The position numbers and the translations under genes are program-made. The notes beneath the pieces are model-generated. The model saw only the letters and a program-made list of their open reading frames with translations, did no database searches and was not told the DNA's origin. From Sporobacter termitidis DSM 10068 (GTDB taxonomy: Bacteria; Bacillota; Clostridia; Oscillospirales; Oscillospiraceae), in contig NZ_FQXV01000007.1 in NCBI RefSeq assembly GCF_900130065.1, positions 181,334 through 245,333 of the forward strand: 64,000 bases of DNA, written 5' to 3'. How positions within the stretch are numbered: position 1 is the first letter of the stretch; each line of letters begins with the position of its first letter. Shown piece by piece: positions 16,033 to 24,214 of the stretch.

Positions 16033-16053
16033 CGGGCGGCCGCCGGCCGCCCG
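16033..16053 (+). terminator. GC-rich hairpin after the DUF169 gene
   Basis: 8-bp stem CGGGCGGC / GCCGCCCG with a 5-base loop, seven bases after the stop; followed only by AATTTCT, so a weak intrinsic terminator. Confidence 0.5.
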
Positions 16054-16062
16054 AATTTCTGC

Positions 16063-16091
16063 TTGAAACAACGAATAGAGTATTGTATAAT
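16063..16091 (+). promoter_or_regulatory. Promoter of tRNA-Pro
   Basis: TTGAAA (16063-16068), 17 bp, TATAAT (16086-16091); the mature tRNA begins at 16105. Confidence 0.8.
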
Positions 16092-16104
16092 GACAAGGCT
16101 TTAC

Positions 16105-16178
16105 CCGGGTGTAGCGCAGTTTGGTAGCGCACCTGCTTTGGGAGCAGGGGGCCGTGGGTTCGAATCCCGCCACCCGGA
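16105..16178 (+). tRNA. tRNA-Pro (anticodon TGG)
   Basis: 74 nt cloverleaf: acceptor stem CCGGGTG / CACCCGG with A discriminator, D-loop AGTTTGGTAGC, anticodon stem CCTGC / GCAGG around TTTGGGA, and T-arm GTGGG-TTCGAAT-CCCGC. The CCA end is not encoded. Single-gene transcript with its own promoter. Confidence 0.97.
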
Positions 16179-16182
16179 TTAG

Positions 16183-16236
16183 AAAGAAACGGCGCTTTTG
16201 CCTCAGCTGCGGATGTGTCGTTTCTTTTGCTTTTTT
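16183..16236 (+). terminator. Likely terminator of tRNA-Pro
   Basis: AAAGAAACG (16183-16191) pairs with CGTTTCTTT (16219-16227) around a 27-base loop, followed by TGCTTTTTTCC. Confidence 0.55.
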
Positions 16237-16290
16237 CCTTTCAGAGAGGGAGATATCCGCAGCCATTTTTGTGAAATGGGAAAAAAGTGG

Positions 16291-16319
16291 TTGCCCTGCC
16301 TTAAGATTTACCGTATAAT
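16291..16319 (+). promoter_or_regulatory. Promoter of the DUF1538-PII operon, very close to the start codon
   Basis: TTGCCC (16291-16296), 17 bp, TATAAT (16314-16319). The ATG of the DUF1538 gene is at 16326, at or next to the expected transcription start, and no ribosome site is seen. Confidence 0.7.
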
Positions 16320-16325
16320 AAAATC

Positions 16326-17969
16326 ATGAAGTTTATTAATACGTTAAAAGAGGTGTTTCTATCATCGCTCCCGCTCGCGGCAATTATCATAATTGTCTGC
16401 GGTCTTGTTGCGCCCATGAACAGTGCGTCCGATTACGTAAAGCTGATCGTTGGCTATGTCGGTGTCGTCGTTGGCCAGTCACTGTTCCTGGATGGCCTCA
16501 GCGTGAGTATTCTGCCTATCGGGAAACTGGTGGGGAGCTCGCTTATAAAGCTCAAAAAGGCTGTTTTCATCATCTTCTTCGGCTTTGTGTTCGGGCTTCT
16601 GGCGACGGTCGCCGAGCCGGCTTTGTCTGTTTTGGCCAGGCAGACCCACATGATCATGGAAGGCGTCAACGAAACGGTATTCATATGGGTAATGGGTACG
16701 GGGATCGGCGTGCTGGTCGGGTTCTCGCTGTTCAGGATTATGAAGGACCTGAACATCAAAATTGTTTTCGCCTTACTCTACGCCGTGATATTCCTGACAG
16801 TCATTTTCGTTCCCGAGCAATTTATCGCGCTGGCCTTTGACGGCAGCGGCGCCACCACGGGCGATGTTTCGGTGCCTTTTATACTGGCGCTGGGCATGGG
16901 CATTTCGGGCACGATGTCGAGACACAAGACAAACGAGGACACTTTCGGAATCATAGGTCTGGCGTCGGTCGGCCCTATACTTGCCCTGTTCATTTACGGC
17001 ATAATCCTAAAGGCGATGAACGGCGGAACAGTACCCCCCGCCGGCGTATACGCTCCGGGAGCGGCTGAAAGCCTGGGCGAAATTATCGTTCCAAATCTCG
17101 GGGGCGTTGCGCTTGCGCTTTTCCCGGTGGTTATTGTGTTCCTGCCGTTTCAATTTTTTCTGATCAAGCTTCCCAAAAAGGAATTTATCAGGATACTGCT
17201 CGGGTCACTATCCGTATACGTCGGCCTGCTCATCTTCCTGTCTGGAATCGATTTCGGCTTTGCGTTCGCCGGAAAATATATCGGCGAGGTATTTCTGGAC
17301 CCCGCCCGCCCAGGCTTCTTTAAGTGGCTGCTGCTTTTAGTTGGGTTTGTGCTCGGCGCCGCGATAACGCTGTCGGAGCCGGCCGTTACGGTATTGGGCG
17401 AGCAGCTCGAAGAGATCACCAACGGCCACATAAAAAAAATCACGATACGCATAACGCTTGCGATAGGCATCGGTTTTGCGGCGCTATTTTCCATGGTGAA
17501 AATTCTGACGCAAATAAACATTCTCTGGTTTTTGATTCCGCTTTACGCCGTGGCGCTCATCATGATGAAATTTACCTCCAAGCTCTTTGTGGCACTGGCA
17601 TTCGACTCGGGGGGCGTCACAGGCGGCGCGCTGACATCGGCGTTTTTGACTCCGCTGACGCTTGGCGCGGCGCAGGCCGTGGCTGTCGCGGCCGGTCCGG
17701 GCGCGCAGTCGGTTTTAACAAACGGGTTTGGAATCATAGCCTTCATTTCGGTCACGCCTCTGATTGCCGTGCAGGCTTTAGGCATGATTTACGACATGCG
17801 GCTCAGAAAAGCGCAAAAACTCATGGCAGAGGCCGAAATTGCGGAGATCGAGGAACTGGCCTCCGCTGCCGCACGCGCGGGCGAGGCCAGAGCAAACGGC
17901 ACTGAAAACAATAAAACCGGCGACGGCGACCAGTGCTTTTTCACGGAGGCGAACGAAAGTGACGAATGA
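16326..17969 (+). CDS. DUF1538 family polytopic membrane protein, putative PII-controlled transporter
   Basis: 547 residues with about 12-14 hydrophobic helices and clear internal duplication: the two halves contain related glycine-rich segments, AFDGSGATTGDVSVPFIL around residues 170-185 and AFDSGGVTGGALTSAFL around 420-436, and also EPALSVLARQ / EPAVTVLGEQ. This is the architecture of DUF1538 proteins, whose substrate is unknown. A charged Ala/Glu-rich cytoplasmic tail ends it. The stop overlaps the next gene by 11 bp. Two PII-like genes follow, and PII-type proteins commonly gate membrane transporters, so regulated transport is the most likely role. The start has no Shine-Dalgarno. Confidence 0.88.
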   Translation: MKFINTLKEVFLSSLPLAAIIIIVCGLVAPMNSASDYVKLIVGYVGVVVGQSLFLDGLSVSILPIGKLVGSSLIKLKKAVFIIFFGFVFGLLATVAEPALSVLARQTHMIMEGVNETVFIWVMGTGIGVLVGFSLFRIMKDLNIKIVFALLYAVIFLTVIFVPEQFIALAFDGSGATTGDVSVPFILALGMGISGTMSRHKTNEDTFGIIGLASVGPILALFIYGIILKAMNGGTVPPAGVYAPGAAESLGEIIVPNLGGVALALFPVVIVFLPFQFFLIKLPKKEFIRILLGSLSVYVGLLIFLSGIDFGFAFAGKYIGEVFLDPARPGFFKWLLLLVGFVLGAAITLSEPAVTVLGEQLEEITNGHIKKITIRITLAIGIGFAALFSMVKILTQINILWFLIPLYAVALIMMKFTSKLFVALAFDSGGVTGGALTSAFLTPLTLGAAQAVAVAAGPGAQSVLTNGFGIIAFISVTPLIAVQALGMIYDMRLRKAQKLMAEAEIAEIEELASAAARAGEARANGTENNKTGDGDQCFFTEANESDE

Positions 17970-18276
17970 TGTCCCATGCTGCATAGAGCTTTTAACAATT
18001 ATAGCCGGGCGAAAATCTAAAAACGCGCTTTTAGATGCGCTGACGGAAGCGGGCGGGCGGCTCATAAATCTCGTGTATGGCAAAGGCTCCGTTAAATCAA
18101 GCTACCTCAGGGACATGTTCGGCCTTGTACCGGAAGAGAACAAAGTCGTAATAACCTGCCTGCTGCCGGAAGAAAAATCCGATGCCATTCTCGATATGCT
18201 GGTCAGGAAATTTAACTTTGACAAGCCGAACACCGGCATAGCTTTTACTACTCCCGTCGAAAGGCTGTCCTATTAA
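17959..18276 (+). CDS. PII-like signalling protein, first copy
   Basis: 105 residues; ferredoxin-like PII fold inferred from the pattern of alternating beta strands and helices and resemblance to its neighbour. It opens with CIELLTIIAGRKSKNALLDA and ends in the GIAFTTPVERL strand. Start at GTG 17959, nine bases after GGAGGC and overlapping the DUF1538 stop by 11 bp, which implies coupled translation. The T-loop region (GKGSVKSSYLRDMFGL) lacks the PII uridylylation tyrosine signature, so control is probably by small-molecule binding. It is more diverged than the second copy. Confidence 0.75.
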   Translation: MTNDVPCCIELLTIIAGRKSKNALLDALTEAGGRLINLVYGKGSVKSSYLRDMFGLVPEENKVVITCLLPEEKSDAILDMLVRKFNFDKPNTGIAFTTPVERLSY

Positions 18277-18294
18277 TTTTTGGAGGACCTTAAA

Positions 18295-18636
18295 ATGGAA
18301 AAAGTCAATAATATCAAAGCGCTGTATATCATCGTCAATGCCGGCTTTGCCGACGAGATCGTGGAAATGGCGCGCAAAGCGGGAGCGACAGGCGCGACAA
18401 TTATAAACGCCCGCGGTACCGGCGCCGTGCATAAAGCGATTTTTGGCATTACCATAGATGCGGAAAAAGAAATGATTCTAAGCCTGGTCGACGAGGATAC
18501 TGCCGACAGGATTATAACGATCGTAAAAGAAAAGGCCGGCGTGAAATCTCCCGCCAACGGCATTTGCTTTATCATGCCCGTCGACAAAATGATTGCGGTC
18601 AACAAGTTCGTACCGCCGGCGGAAAAACAGGAATAA
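18295..18636 (+). CDS. PII-like signalling protein, second copy
   Basis: 113 residues. KALYIIVNAGFADEIVEMAR, GATGATIINARGTGA and the final strand GICFIMPVDKMIAV follow the PII/GlnB pattern, including the NARGTG nucleotide-loop-like motif. ATG 18295 is preceded by GGAGG. It closes the operon DUF1538-PII-PII and is followed by a strong terminator. The pair of different PII-like proteins could form heterotrimers or respond to different ligands; neither is a canonical GlnB. Confidence 0.82.
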   Translation: MEKVNNIKALYIIVNAGFADEIVEMARKAGATGATIINARGTGAVHKAIFGITIDAEKEMILSLVDEDTADRIITIVKEKAGVKSPANGICFIMPVDKMIAVNKFVPPAEKQE

Positions 18637-18653
18637 GTTCGGAGTGCTTAAAA

Positions 18654-18697
18654 AACAGCCACAAACGCGGCAGAACGCGTTTGTGGCTGTTCTTTTT
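18654..18697. terminator. Bidirectional terminator
   Basis: Perfect 16-bp stem AACAGCCACAAACGCG / CGCGTTTGTGGCTGTT with T-runs on both sides (CTTTTT on plus, TTTTTTAAG on minus). Shared by the converging PII-like and ABC permease genes. Confidence 0.92.
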
Positions 18698-18704
18698 CAG
18701 GGGA

Positions 18705-20621
18705 TTAATATTTCGCGTTTTCCGCGATACGGTTGGCCTCCCGCTGCGTGAGCAGCCGGGACTCGTCCAGAAGACCCATTTCCTTGAGCGCCTTGATTGT
18801 GTTAACGGAGGATTTTTCAAGATTAAAGTCTGCGAAATACGTCCTGCCGCGATTGTCGAACATCTGGTCTATGCTTCTCCACCGGGGGAAATTGCCGGTA
18901 AAACGCAGGCTGACCGAGTAGGTATAAACCGATTCCTCACTTTCCTCGTCGGACAGCAGATACGTCTTTCCGATTGCGGACGCCTTGATATCCGTCAGGA
19001 TCGCCTGATACAGCTTATACGATTCCCTCTGGGACAAGGTCTCGCTGGAAACCGGGACGCTTGACGCTTCGGCGGAACCACTCCATCCATAGTCTCCGGC
19101 GTAACCGGGATATATCTCGCCGTTTTCAAAATCCTTTTCCGTCAGGTCGGCGGGGAAGTTCCTGTTTATAATATTGTCCGGCGCGTTTAAGATCGACTGA
19201 TACTCCGACGCGGGTGAGGCGGGATCGCTCATGAGCTCTTTTGTGGCGGGTATGGTGTATGACCTGTATATCGTGCGCCCGTCCTTCATTTCATAATAGA
19301 TCGCCACCGAGCCGGTCTGCCGCCCCGTGTAATTTTCGATCTGCGCCCTGTTTTTCAGAATATTACCGTGGAGGGAAACAAGCTCGCCGATCTCGTCCGC
19401 GTCGTCGAAGGTGATGTAATTATTGCCGTATTTATACATCTCGCCGTTGGCGTCAAAGGTGATATGGCTCGCCGAATAGGCTTTTTCAACCTCGGACGCA
19501 TCGGGCACATAGCGGATAACCCCGAAAGCGTCCAGCCTGACCGATATGGTCAGCACGGCCAAAACGGCGCTGAAGACAAGCCAGCCGCGCCAGGAGCGCT
19601 TAAAGACGCGGAAGGATTTTCTCAAAAGCATTTCCGCGGCAAAATAGCCGACGGTGCCCATGAGCAGCATGAAGACCAGCAGCTTCCACACGCTGCCGCT
19701 GCCCTGCCGGCCCTGCACGGCAAGGCCAAAAATGAGGAATCCGAACAGCAGCGCAAAGCACAGCGCCGCGCCGTATTTGAAAACCGGCTTGAGCGGCCTG
19801 ATCGCGATAACGTCGCCCGCCGTCTCCAAGTGGCGCCTTCTGTACAGCAGCAGCCCCAGAACAGCGAACACAAGCCCTGCCGCGCCGTAGCCGATGAGGA
19901 CGCCCCAGCAGAGGATTTCGTTGTTCGCCGTGGCCCGCATGGTCAAGATATTATAAATCGGCGAGAAAACTTCCAGCGACAGCCTGTTGTTAAAGCTCAT
20001 GCCGAAGACGAATACGGCGAGCACCAGTTTAACGAGACTTTCAACGCCGATGACAATGAAATTCGCGATGCCGTACAGCACCGGCAGCGCCAGCAGATGC
20101 CCCGTCACCATCGCGCAGAATACGCCGAACGAGTGAAAGAACACGCTGAGCAGTGAGACGATGGCAAACCACGACAAAAGCTGACTCAGGCCGGTGTAGC
20201 CGCAGGCGGCCTCGACAATGAGCGACACGAGGAAAACAACGACGTTCGGGACGACGAGGAAGAGGAGGCCCGACACATAATTCGTTATATACAGCCCCTC
20301 GCGCCTGACCGGCAGCGCGTGGAACATGGACGCGCTCCTGCCCGAGTACAGGTATGAGAACACCGCCATCGCCGCGAAAATCCCGAAAACGGCGGACATA
20401 ACCGCGCCGATATTCAAAGCGCTGGAGTAAATCTGCCGGGTAATATTGTCGTCGGACAGGACGCCCCCATGGGAAGACAAAACCTCGTATGCCATTGTGT
20501 TCCACAGGGAAAGGGGCATGATAACCAGCCAGATCAGAAGGTACAGCCCCCAAACGGGCCAGAAACGGACGATATTCTTTAAGAATACCGCTTTATTAAA
20601 GAATGATGTCTTTGACGGCAT
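18705..20621 (-). CDS. ABC-2 type transporter permease
   Basis: 638 residues. The N-terminal ~330 residues contain about seven membrane helices; then a long extracytoplasmic-type segment (roughly residues 390-630) with many charged and tyrosine residues. This layout fits the permease partners of YtrA-regulated ABC transporters. Start at ATG 20621, preceded by GGGAGGTG. The start lies 26 bp inside the end of the ATPase gene, indicating translational coupling. Substrate unknown; such systems often respond to cell-wall-active compounds. Confidence 0.85.
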   Translation of the reverse strand: MPSKTSFFNKAVFLKNIVRFWPVWGLYLLIWLVIMPLSLWNTMAYEVLSSHGGVLSDDNITRQIYSSALNIGAVMSAVFGIFAAMAVFSYLYSGRSASMFHALPVRREGLYITNYVSGLLFLVVPNVVVFLVSLIVEAACGYTGLSQLLSWFAIVSLLSVFFHSFGVFCAMVTGHLLALPVLYGIANFIVIGVESLVKLVLAVFVFGMSFNNRLSLEVFSPIYNILTMRATANNEILCWGVLIGYGAAGLVFAVLGLLLYRRRHLETAGDVIAIRPLKPVFKYGAALCFALLFGFLIFGLAVQGRQGSGSVWKLLVFMLLMGTVGYFAAEMLLRKSFRVFKRSWRGWLVFSAVLAVLTISVRLDAFGVIRYVPDASEVEKAYSASHITFDANGEMYKYGNNYITFDDADEIGELVSLHGNILKNRAQIENYTGRQTGSVAIYYEMKDGRTIYRSYTIPATKELMSDPASPASEYQSILNAPDNIINRNFPADLTEKDFENGEIYPGYAGDYGWSGSAEASSVPVSSETLSQRESYKLYQAILTDIKASAIGKTYLLSDEESEESVYTYSVSLRFTGNFPRWRSIDQMFDNRGRTYFADFNLEKSSVNTIKALKEMGLLDESRLLTQREANRIAENAKY

Positions 20622-21495
20622 AGTCGGCACCTCCCAGTTCGTAGATGAAAATCTCCTCAAGCGTTAACGGCACGGTATCCAGCAAAATGGGCGACAGCAG
20701 CTTGAGGCGGCCTTTCGCCTCCTCCTGGGAGCACCGCAGGATGAGCGTATGTATCCTTCCCGACTGCGCGTGGTGGAGCGCCTCCGGCCAGGCGGAGAAG
20801 TCCGGCGCGGCGTTTTCAAAGACAAGCTGGACCTTTGTGAGGTTATCCTGCAATTCGGACACGGAGCGCTGGAGCATAAGCTGTCCTTTATTCATCACGC
20901 CCATATGGTCGCAAACGTCCTCCAGCTCCCTCAGATTGTGGGAGGAGACAAGCACCGTCGTCCCGCGCTCGGCCACATCCGCCATAATGATGCTCCAAAT
21001 CTGGCGGCGCATGATCGGGTCGAGGCCGTCGACCGGCTCGTCCAGCAGGATCACGTCAGGATTCGTGCACACGGCGATCCAGAAGGCCGACTGCTTTTGC
21101 ATCCCCTTCGACAGCCGGCGGATGCTCTGCCTTTCGTCCACACTCACGAAAATGTCCTTGAGCGCGCTGTAACGCGCCATGTCAAAGCGGGGGTATATCC
21201 GGCGGTAGAACCGCATCATGTCGCGCGTGCTTGCCTGCATGAAATGATAGATGTCGTCGGGGATGTACGCGATACGCGACTTGACGTCCGTATTTTCATA
21301 GACGGGCCGCCCGGCGACGAGCACCTCGCCGGCGTCCTGCCTGTAAATCCCGGCAAGATGACGTATAAGCGTGGATTTTCCCGCGCCGTTCGGCCCGACA
21401 AGGCCGTAGATCGACCCCTTCCCGACCGCCAGCTCTATGCCGTCAAGGGCCTTGAAGCCGTCAAAGCTTTTGACGAGGCCTTTTGTTTCAATCAT
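20596..21495 (-). CDS. ABC transporter ATP-binding protein
   Basis: 299 residues. Walker A GPNGAGKST (about residues 37-45), a LSKGMQKQ signature-like segment (about 134-141), Walker B VILLDEPVDGLDP (about 154-166) and the H-loop SSHN. The C-terminal 70 residues form the extra domain common in ABC-2 exporters. ATG 21495 overlaps the end of the regulator gene by 8 bp, with GGAGGAG about 12 bases upstream. Pairs with the permease at 18705-20621. Confidence 0.95.
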   Translation of the reverse strand: MIETKGLVKSFDGFKALDGIELAVGKGSIYGLVGPNGAGKSTLIRHLAGIYRQDAGEVLVAGRPVYENTDVKSRIAYIPDDIYHFMQASTRDMMRFYRRIYPRFDMARYSALKDIFVSVDERQSIRRLSKGMQKQSAFWIAVCTNPDVILLDEPVDGLDPIMRRQIWSIIMADVAERGTTVLVSSHNLRELEDVCDHMGVMNKGQLMLQRSVSELQDNLTKVQLVFENAAPDFSAWPEALHHAQSGRIHTLILRCSQEEAKGRLKLLSPILLDTVPLTLEEIFIYELGGADYAVKDIIL

Positions 21496-21871
21496 CCTTC
21501 TCTTTCTCCTCCCTGTGGCCGATTTTATCGATGCGCCCCTTGAGCGCGTCCCGCGTCTGGCCGGTATACAACAGCTCGGCGGCAACCTCGTCAAACTGCC
21601 GGAGCAGCGCCTCGCCCCGGGCGGTATTCACATCCCACCCGGGCGCGGCGAAGGAACCCCGGCCCGCGACCGTATAGATATACTGTTCATTTTCGAGCTC
21701 ACGGTATGCCCTCTGGATGGTGTTCGGGTTGATGGCAAGGTCGGATGCCAGCTCCCTGACCGAAGGCAGCTTTTCGCCCGGCAATATCGCGCCGGAGACA
21801 ACCAGCTTCCTCAGCCCATCCTTTATCTGCTCATAGATTGGGCGTGAATCCCTGTAATTAAGGCTTATCAT
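21488..21871 (-). CDS. GntR-family regulator, YtrA type
   Basis: 127 residues: an N-terminal winged helix-turn-helix (PIYEQIKDGLRKLVVSGAIL, then LPSVRELASDLAINPNTIQR) and a short C-terminal dimerisation tail of about 50 residues, which is the compact YtrA subclass. First gene of the regulator-ATPase-permease operon, as is usual for this class; expected to repress the operon. ATG 21871 has GGAGGAGG about 12 bases upstream. A palindrome in the promoter region is the likely operator. Confidence 0.93.
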   Translation of the reverse strand: MISLNYRDSRPIYEQIKDGLRKLVVSGAILPGEKLPSVRELASDLAINPNTIQRAYRELENEQYIYTVAGRGSFAAPGWDVNTARGEALLRQFDEVAAELLYTGQTRDALKGRIDKIGHREEKEKDD

Positions 21872-21911
21872 GCAATCGGAAAACCTCCTCCCGTACTAAT
21901 TGTACTATATG

Positions 21912-21928
21912 TATTAACACAGTTAATA
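21912..21928. promoter_or_regulatory. Candidate operator of the YtrA-type regulator
   Basis: Perfect inverted repeat TATTAAC-ACA-GTTAATA, 41 bp upstream of the regulator ATG. It overlaps a possible minus-strand promoter (TTAACT, 16 bp, TACAAT), so binding would block polymerase. A second near-palindrome, GTACTAATTGTAC, lies between it and the gene. Confidence 0.55.
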
Positions 21929-21974
21929 TACTCACTTCTCTCCCGTTTGTCAATAGCGCAGCGCAAATCCTTGC

Positions 21975-22004
21975 TTGACAAGCAGGAAAAAACAGTGATA
22001 CGCT
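21975..22004 (+). promoter_or_regulatory. Candidate promoter of the URO-D family gene
   Basis: TTGACA (21975-21980), 18 bp, TACGCT (21999-22004), 30 bp upstream of the ATG at 22035. Confidence 0.5.
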
Positions 22005-22034
22005 GTGACAAGAATGTTAAGGGAGGTTTCGCTC

Positions 22035-23033
22035 ATGAATCCAAAGGAACAATTTATGTCCGCGCTGCGCAACGACCAGCCCCCCAAGTGGATGGGCTAT
22101 GCGTTCAACGCTTTCCCGCAGAGTCAGTTTCACGTCGTGCTCGACCCCATTTCCGTCTGGGACATCCTCAGTATCTCCGGAGATAATGTTCTGGACAATT
22201 GGGGCGTCAACCACCGTTTCCTGCCCGGCGACCCCGGCATCATCCCGATGGTGAACGAGCAGAACAAGGTCATCAAGGACGTCACGAAATGGCGCGACTA
22301 CGTCCATTTCCCGGAAATTCCGGAGCTTGACTGGTCCGACGCGAAAAAGACGATCGACGCCATCGACCGGAATACGACGATGGTCATGGTGCCCACCTTC
22401 CGCGGCCTGTTTGAGCGCGCGCACTGCCTGATGACGTTTGAGGACGTGCTCATCTATATGTACGAGGAGCCGGAAGCGATGTACGAGCTTTTCGGTGCCT
22501 ACACCGACTGGAAGCTCAAGGTTGCCGAGCAGCTCATCGACAACCTCCACCCCGACATCATCCACTCCCACGACGACTGGGGCTCCAAAACGAGCCTGTT
22601 CTTTTCCCCGCAGAAGTTCCGGGAGCTCCTCATGCCGCATTATGAGAGACTGTACGGCTACATGAAAAAGCGCGGCGTTCTGATCCAGCATCACGCCGAC
22701 TGCTACTGCACCGGCATTGAAAAGGACATGGTCGATCTGGGCATCGACATGTGGCAGGGCGTTCTCCCCTCGAACGATATCCCGCTCATCCAGAAGAATA
22801 CCGGGGGCAAGCTGCTGCTGATGGGCGGCCTGGAACAGGGCCTTATCGACCAGGCCGACGTGACCGAGGACATCGTCCGCGCCGAGGTCCGCCGGGCGAT
22901 CGACGCCTATGCCCCCGGCGGCGCGTTCCTCCCCTGCATCGGCAGCCTGGAATGCCTCAACGCGTGGGTGACGCCCGTCGTGATCGACGAGTGCAACCGC
23001 TACGGCGCCGAGTGGCTGAAAAAGCACCAGTAA
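22035..23033 (+). CDS. Uroporphyrinogen decarboxylase (URO-D) family protein, corrinoid methyltransferase-like
   Basis: 332 residues with the URO-D TIM-barrel pattern. Anaerobes have many such proteins that act as Co-methyl:CoM or methyl:tetrahydrofolate-type methyltransferases rather than in heme synthesis. Potential zinc ligands are seen in LIQHHADCYC (His, Cys) and in PCIGSLECL near the C-terminus, as in MtaA/MtbA/CmuA relatives; the N-terminal arginine motif of genuine HemE is not obvious. ATG 22035 follows GGGAGG. It is monocistronic with its own terminator and no corrinoid protein beside it, so its methyl donor is unknown. Confidence 0.82.
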   Translation: MNPKEQFMSALRNDQPPKWMGYAFNAFPQSQFHVVLDPISVWDILSISGDNVLDNWGVNHRFLPGDPGIIPMVNEQNKVIKDVTKWRDYVHFPEIPELDWSDAKKTIDAIDRNTTMVMVPTFRGLFERAHCLMTFEDVLIYMYEEPEAMYELFGAYTDWKLKVAEQLIDNLHPDIIHSHDDWGSKTSLFFSPQKFRELLMPHYERLYGYMKKRGVLIQHHADCYCTGIEKDMVDLGIDMWQGVLPSNDIPLIQKNTGGKLLLMGGLEQGLIDQADVTEDIVRAEVRRAIDAYAPGGAFLPCIGSLECLNAWVTPVVIDECNRYGAEWLKKHQ

Positions 23034-23053
23034 ATAACAACTGCCCATATAAA

Positions 23054-23090
23054 CGCCTCCCTTGCCGCACATAGCGAGGGAGGCGTTTTT
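23054..23090 (+). terminator. Terminator of the URO-D family gene
   Basis: CGCCTCCCT / AGGGAGGCG stem followed by five T residues. Confidence 0.88.
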
Positions 23091-23115
23091 CATATAATTT
23101 AAACATCGGCGCATA

Positions 23116-23143
23116 TTGACGGCCGGGATTATCAGAGTATAAT
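23116..23143 (+). promoter_or_regulatory. Promoter of the SDR gene at 23186
   Basis: TTGACG (23116-23121), 16 bp, TATAAT (23138-23143). Confidence 0.65.
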
Positions 23144-23185
23144 TAACAAAAAAAGGGATAATTTCAAATCAAAAGGAGGGTACCT

Positions 23186-24115
23186 ATGGAAAATCTGACA
23201 GGCAAGACCGCATTTATCACGGGCGGGGCCAGCGGCTTGGGGCTGGGCATCGCCAAGGCCTGCGCGAAGGCGGGGATGAACATCGTCATCGCCGATTTCC
23301 GGCAGCAGGCGATCGACGAGGCGCTGCCGGCCTTCAAGGAAAACGGCTGGCCGGCCCACGGCATCCAGCTGGACGTTACCGACCGGGCCGCGTACGTCAA
23401 GGCAGCCGACGAAGCCGAGGCCGTATTCGGCAAGCTTCACGTCCTGGTGAACAACGCCGGCATCGGAATTCCCGAGGGCAAGGTCTGGGAGGACGATTTC
23501 AAGGACGTCGACCTTGCAATCGACGTCAATTACAGGGGCGTCCTTAACGGCATCATGACGATCGTCCCGCGCATATTGAAGCACGGCGAGGGAGGCCACG
23601 TGGTCAGCACGGCGTCCAAGGCGGGACTTGTGCCCGTACCGGGCTTCACGCTTTACAACTCCCTGAAAATGGCTGTCGTCACGGTGATGGAGACGCTGGC
23701 CTGCGACCTTCAGGGCACGGGCGTCGGCGCCAGCGTGTTCTGTCCCGGGCCGTTCCAGACGAATCTGGGCCTGTCGTCCGGCGAGGTGCGGGCCAAGCAT
23801 TTGGGCGTGGAGCTGCCGCCCTTCGCGCCGCCCCCGCCAAAGGACGGCGAGGCTCCCCCGCCGCAGGCGGACTTCACCAAGATCATCAGATACCCCGAGG
23901 AAGCGGGAGAACGCGTCGTACGGGGAATACGGCGGGGCGATCTGTATATCATCACCCACGCGGACTTCAAAAAGGGCTGGGATGCCCGCGCCGCGGCCGT
24001 CTCCAGGGCGTTCCCCGACGAACCGCTCAGCGATGACTTCCAGAAGGTTTTCAGCATCCTTACATATAATCCGGTCTTTGAAAAGCAAACCCAGGTTCCG
24101 GCATTTGAAAAATAA
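23186..24115 (+). CDS. Short-chain dehydrogenase/reductase (SDR)
   Basis: 309 residues. NAD(P)-binding TGGASGLG (about residues 12-19), the NNAG motif (about 90-93) and active-site YNSLK (about 155-159) with a preceding serine in STASK identify a classical SDR. A proline-rich insert (PPFAPPPPKDGEAPPPQ, about residues 212-228) is unusual and probably an exposed loop near the substrate side. RBS AAAGGAGGG precedes ATG 23186. Single-gene transcript; substrate unknown. Confidence 0.92.
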   Translation: MENLTGKTAFITGGASGLGLGIAKACAKAGMNIVIADFRQQAIDEALPAFKENGWPAHGIQLDVTDRAAYVKAADEAEAVFGKLHVLVNNAGIGIPEGKVWEDDFKDVDLAIDVNYRGVLNGIMTIVPRILKHGEGGHVVSTASKAGLVPVPGFTLYNSLKMAVVTVMETLACDLQGTGVGASVFCPGPFQTNLGLSSGEVRAKHLGVELPPFAPPPPKDGEAPPPQADFTKIIRYPEEAGERVVRGIRRGDLYIITHADFKKGWDARAAAVSRAFPDEPLSDDFQKVFSILTYNPVFEKQTQVPAFEK

Positions 24116-24136
24116 GCAATATCATGGGCAAAAAGC

Positions 24137-24168
24137 AAACCCCTGTGGTCGAAAAGCCACAGGGGTTT
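24137..24168 (-). terminator. Terminator between convergent genes
   Basis: Perfect 12-bp stem AAACCCCTGTGG / CCACAGGGGTTT. The T-rich side (GCTTTTTGCC) is on the minus strand, serving the flavoprotein gene; it may also stop the plus-strand SDR transcript. Confidence 0.7.
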
Positions 24169-24214
24169 ACATACGCATAAAGCCGTCTGTTTTGTGCCGC
24201 CGGCAGGGTGCTCC

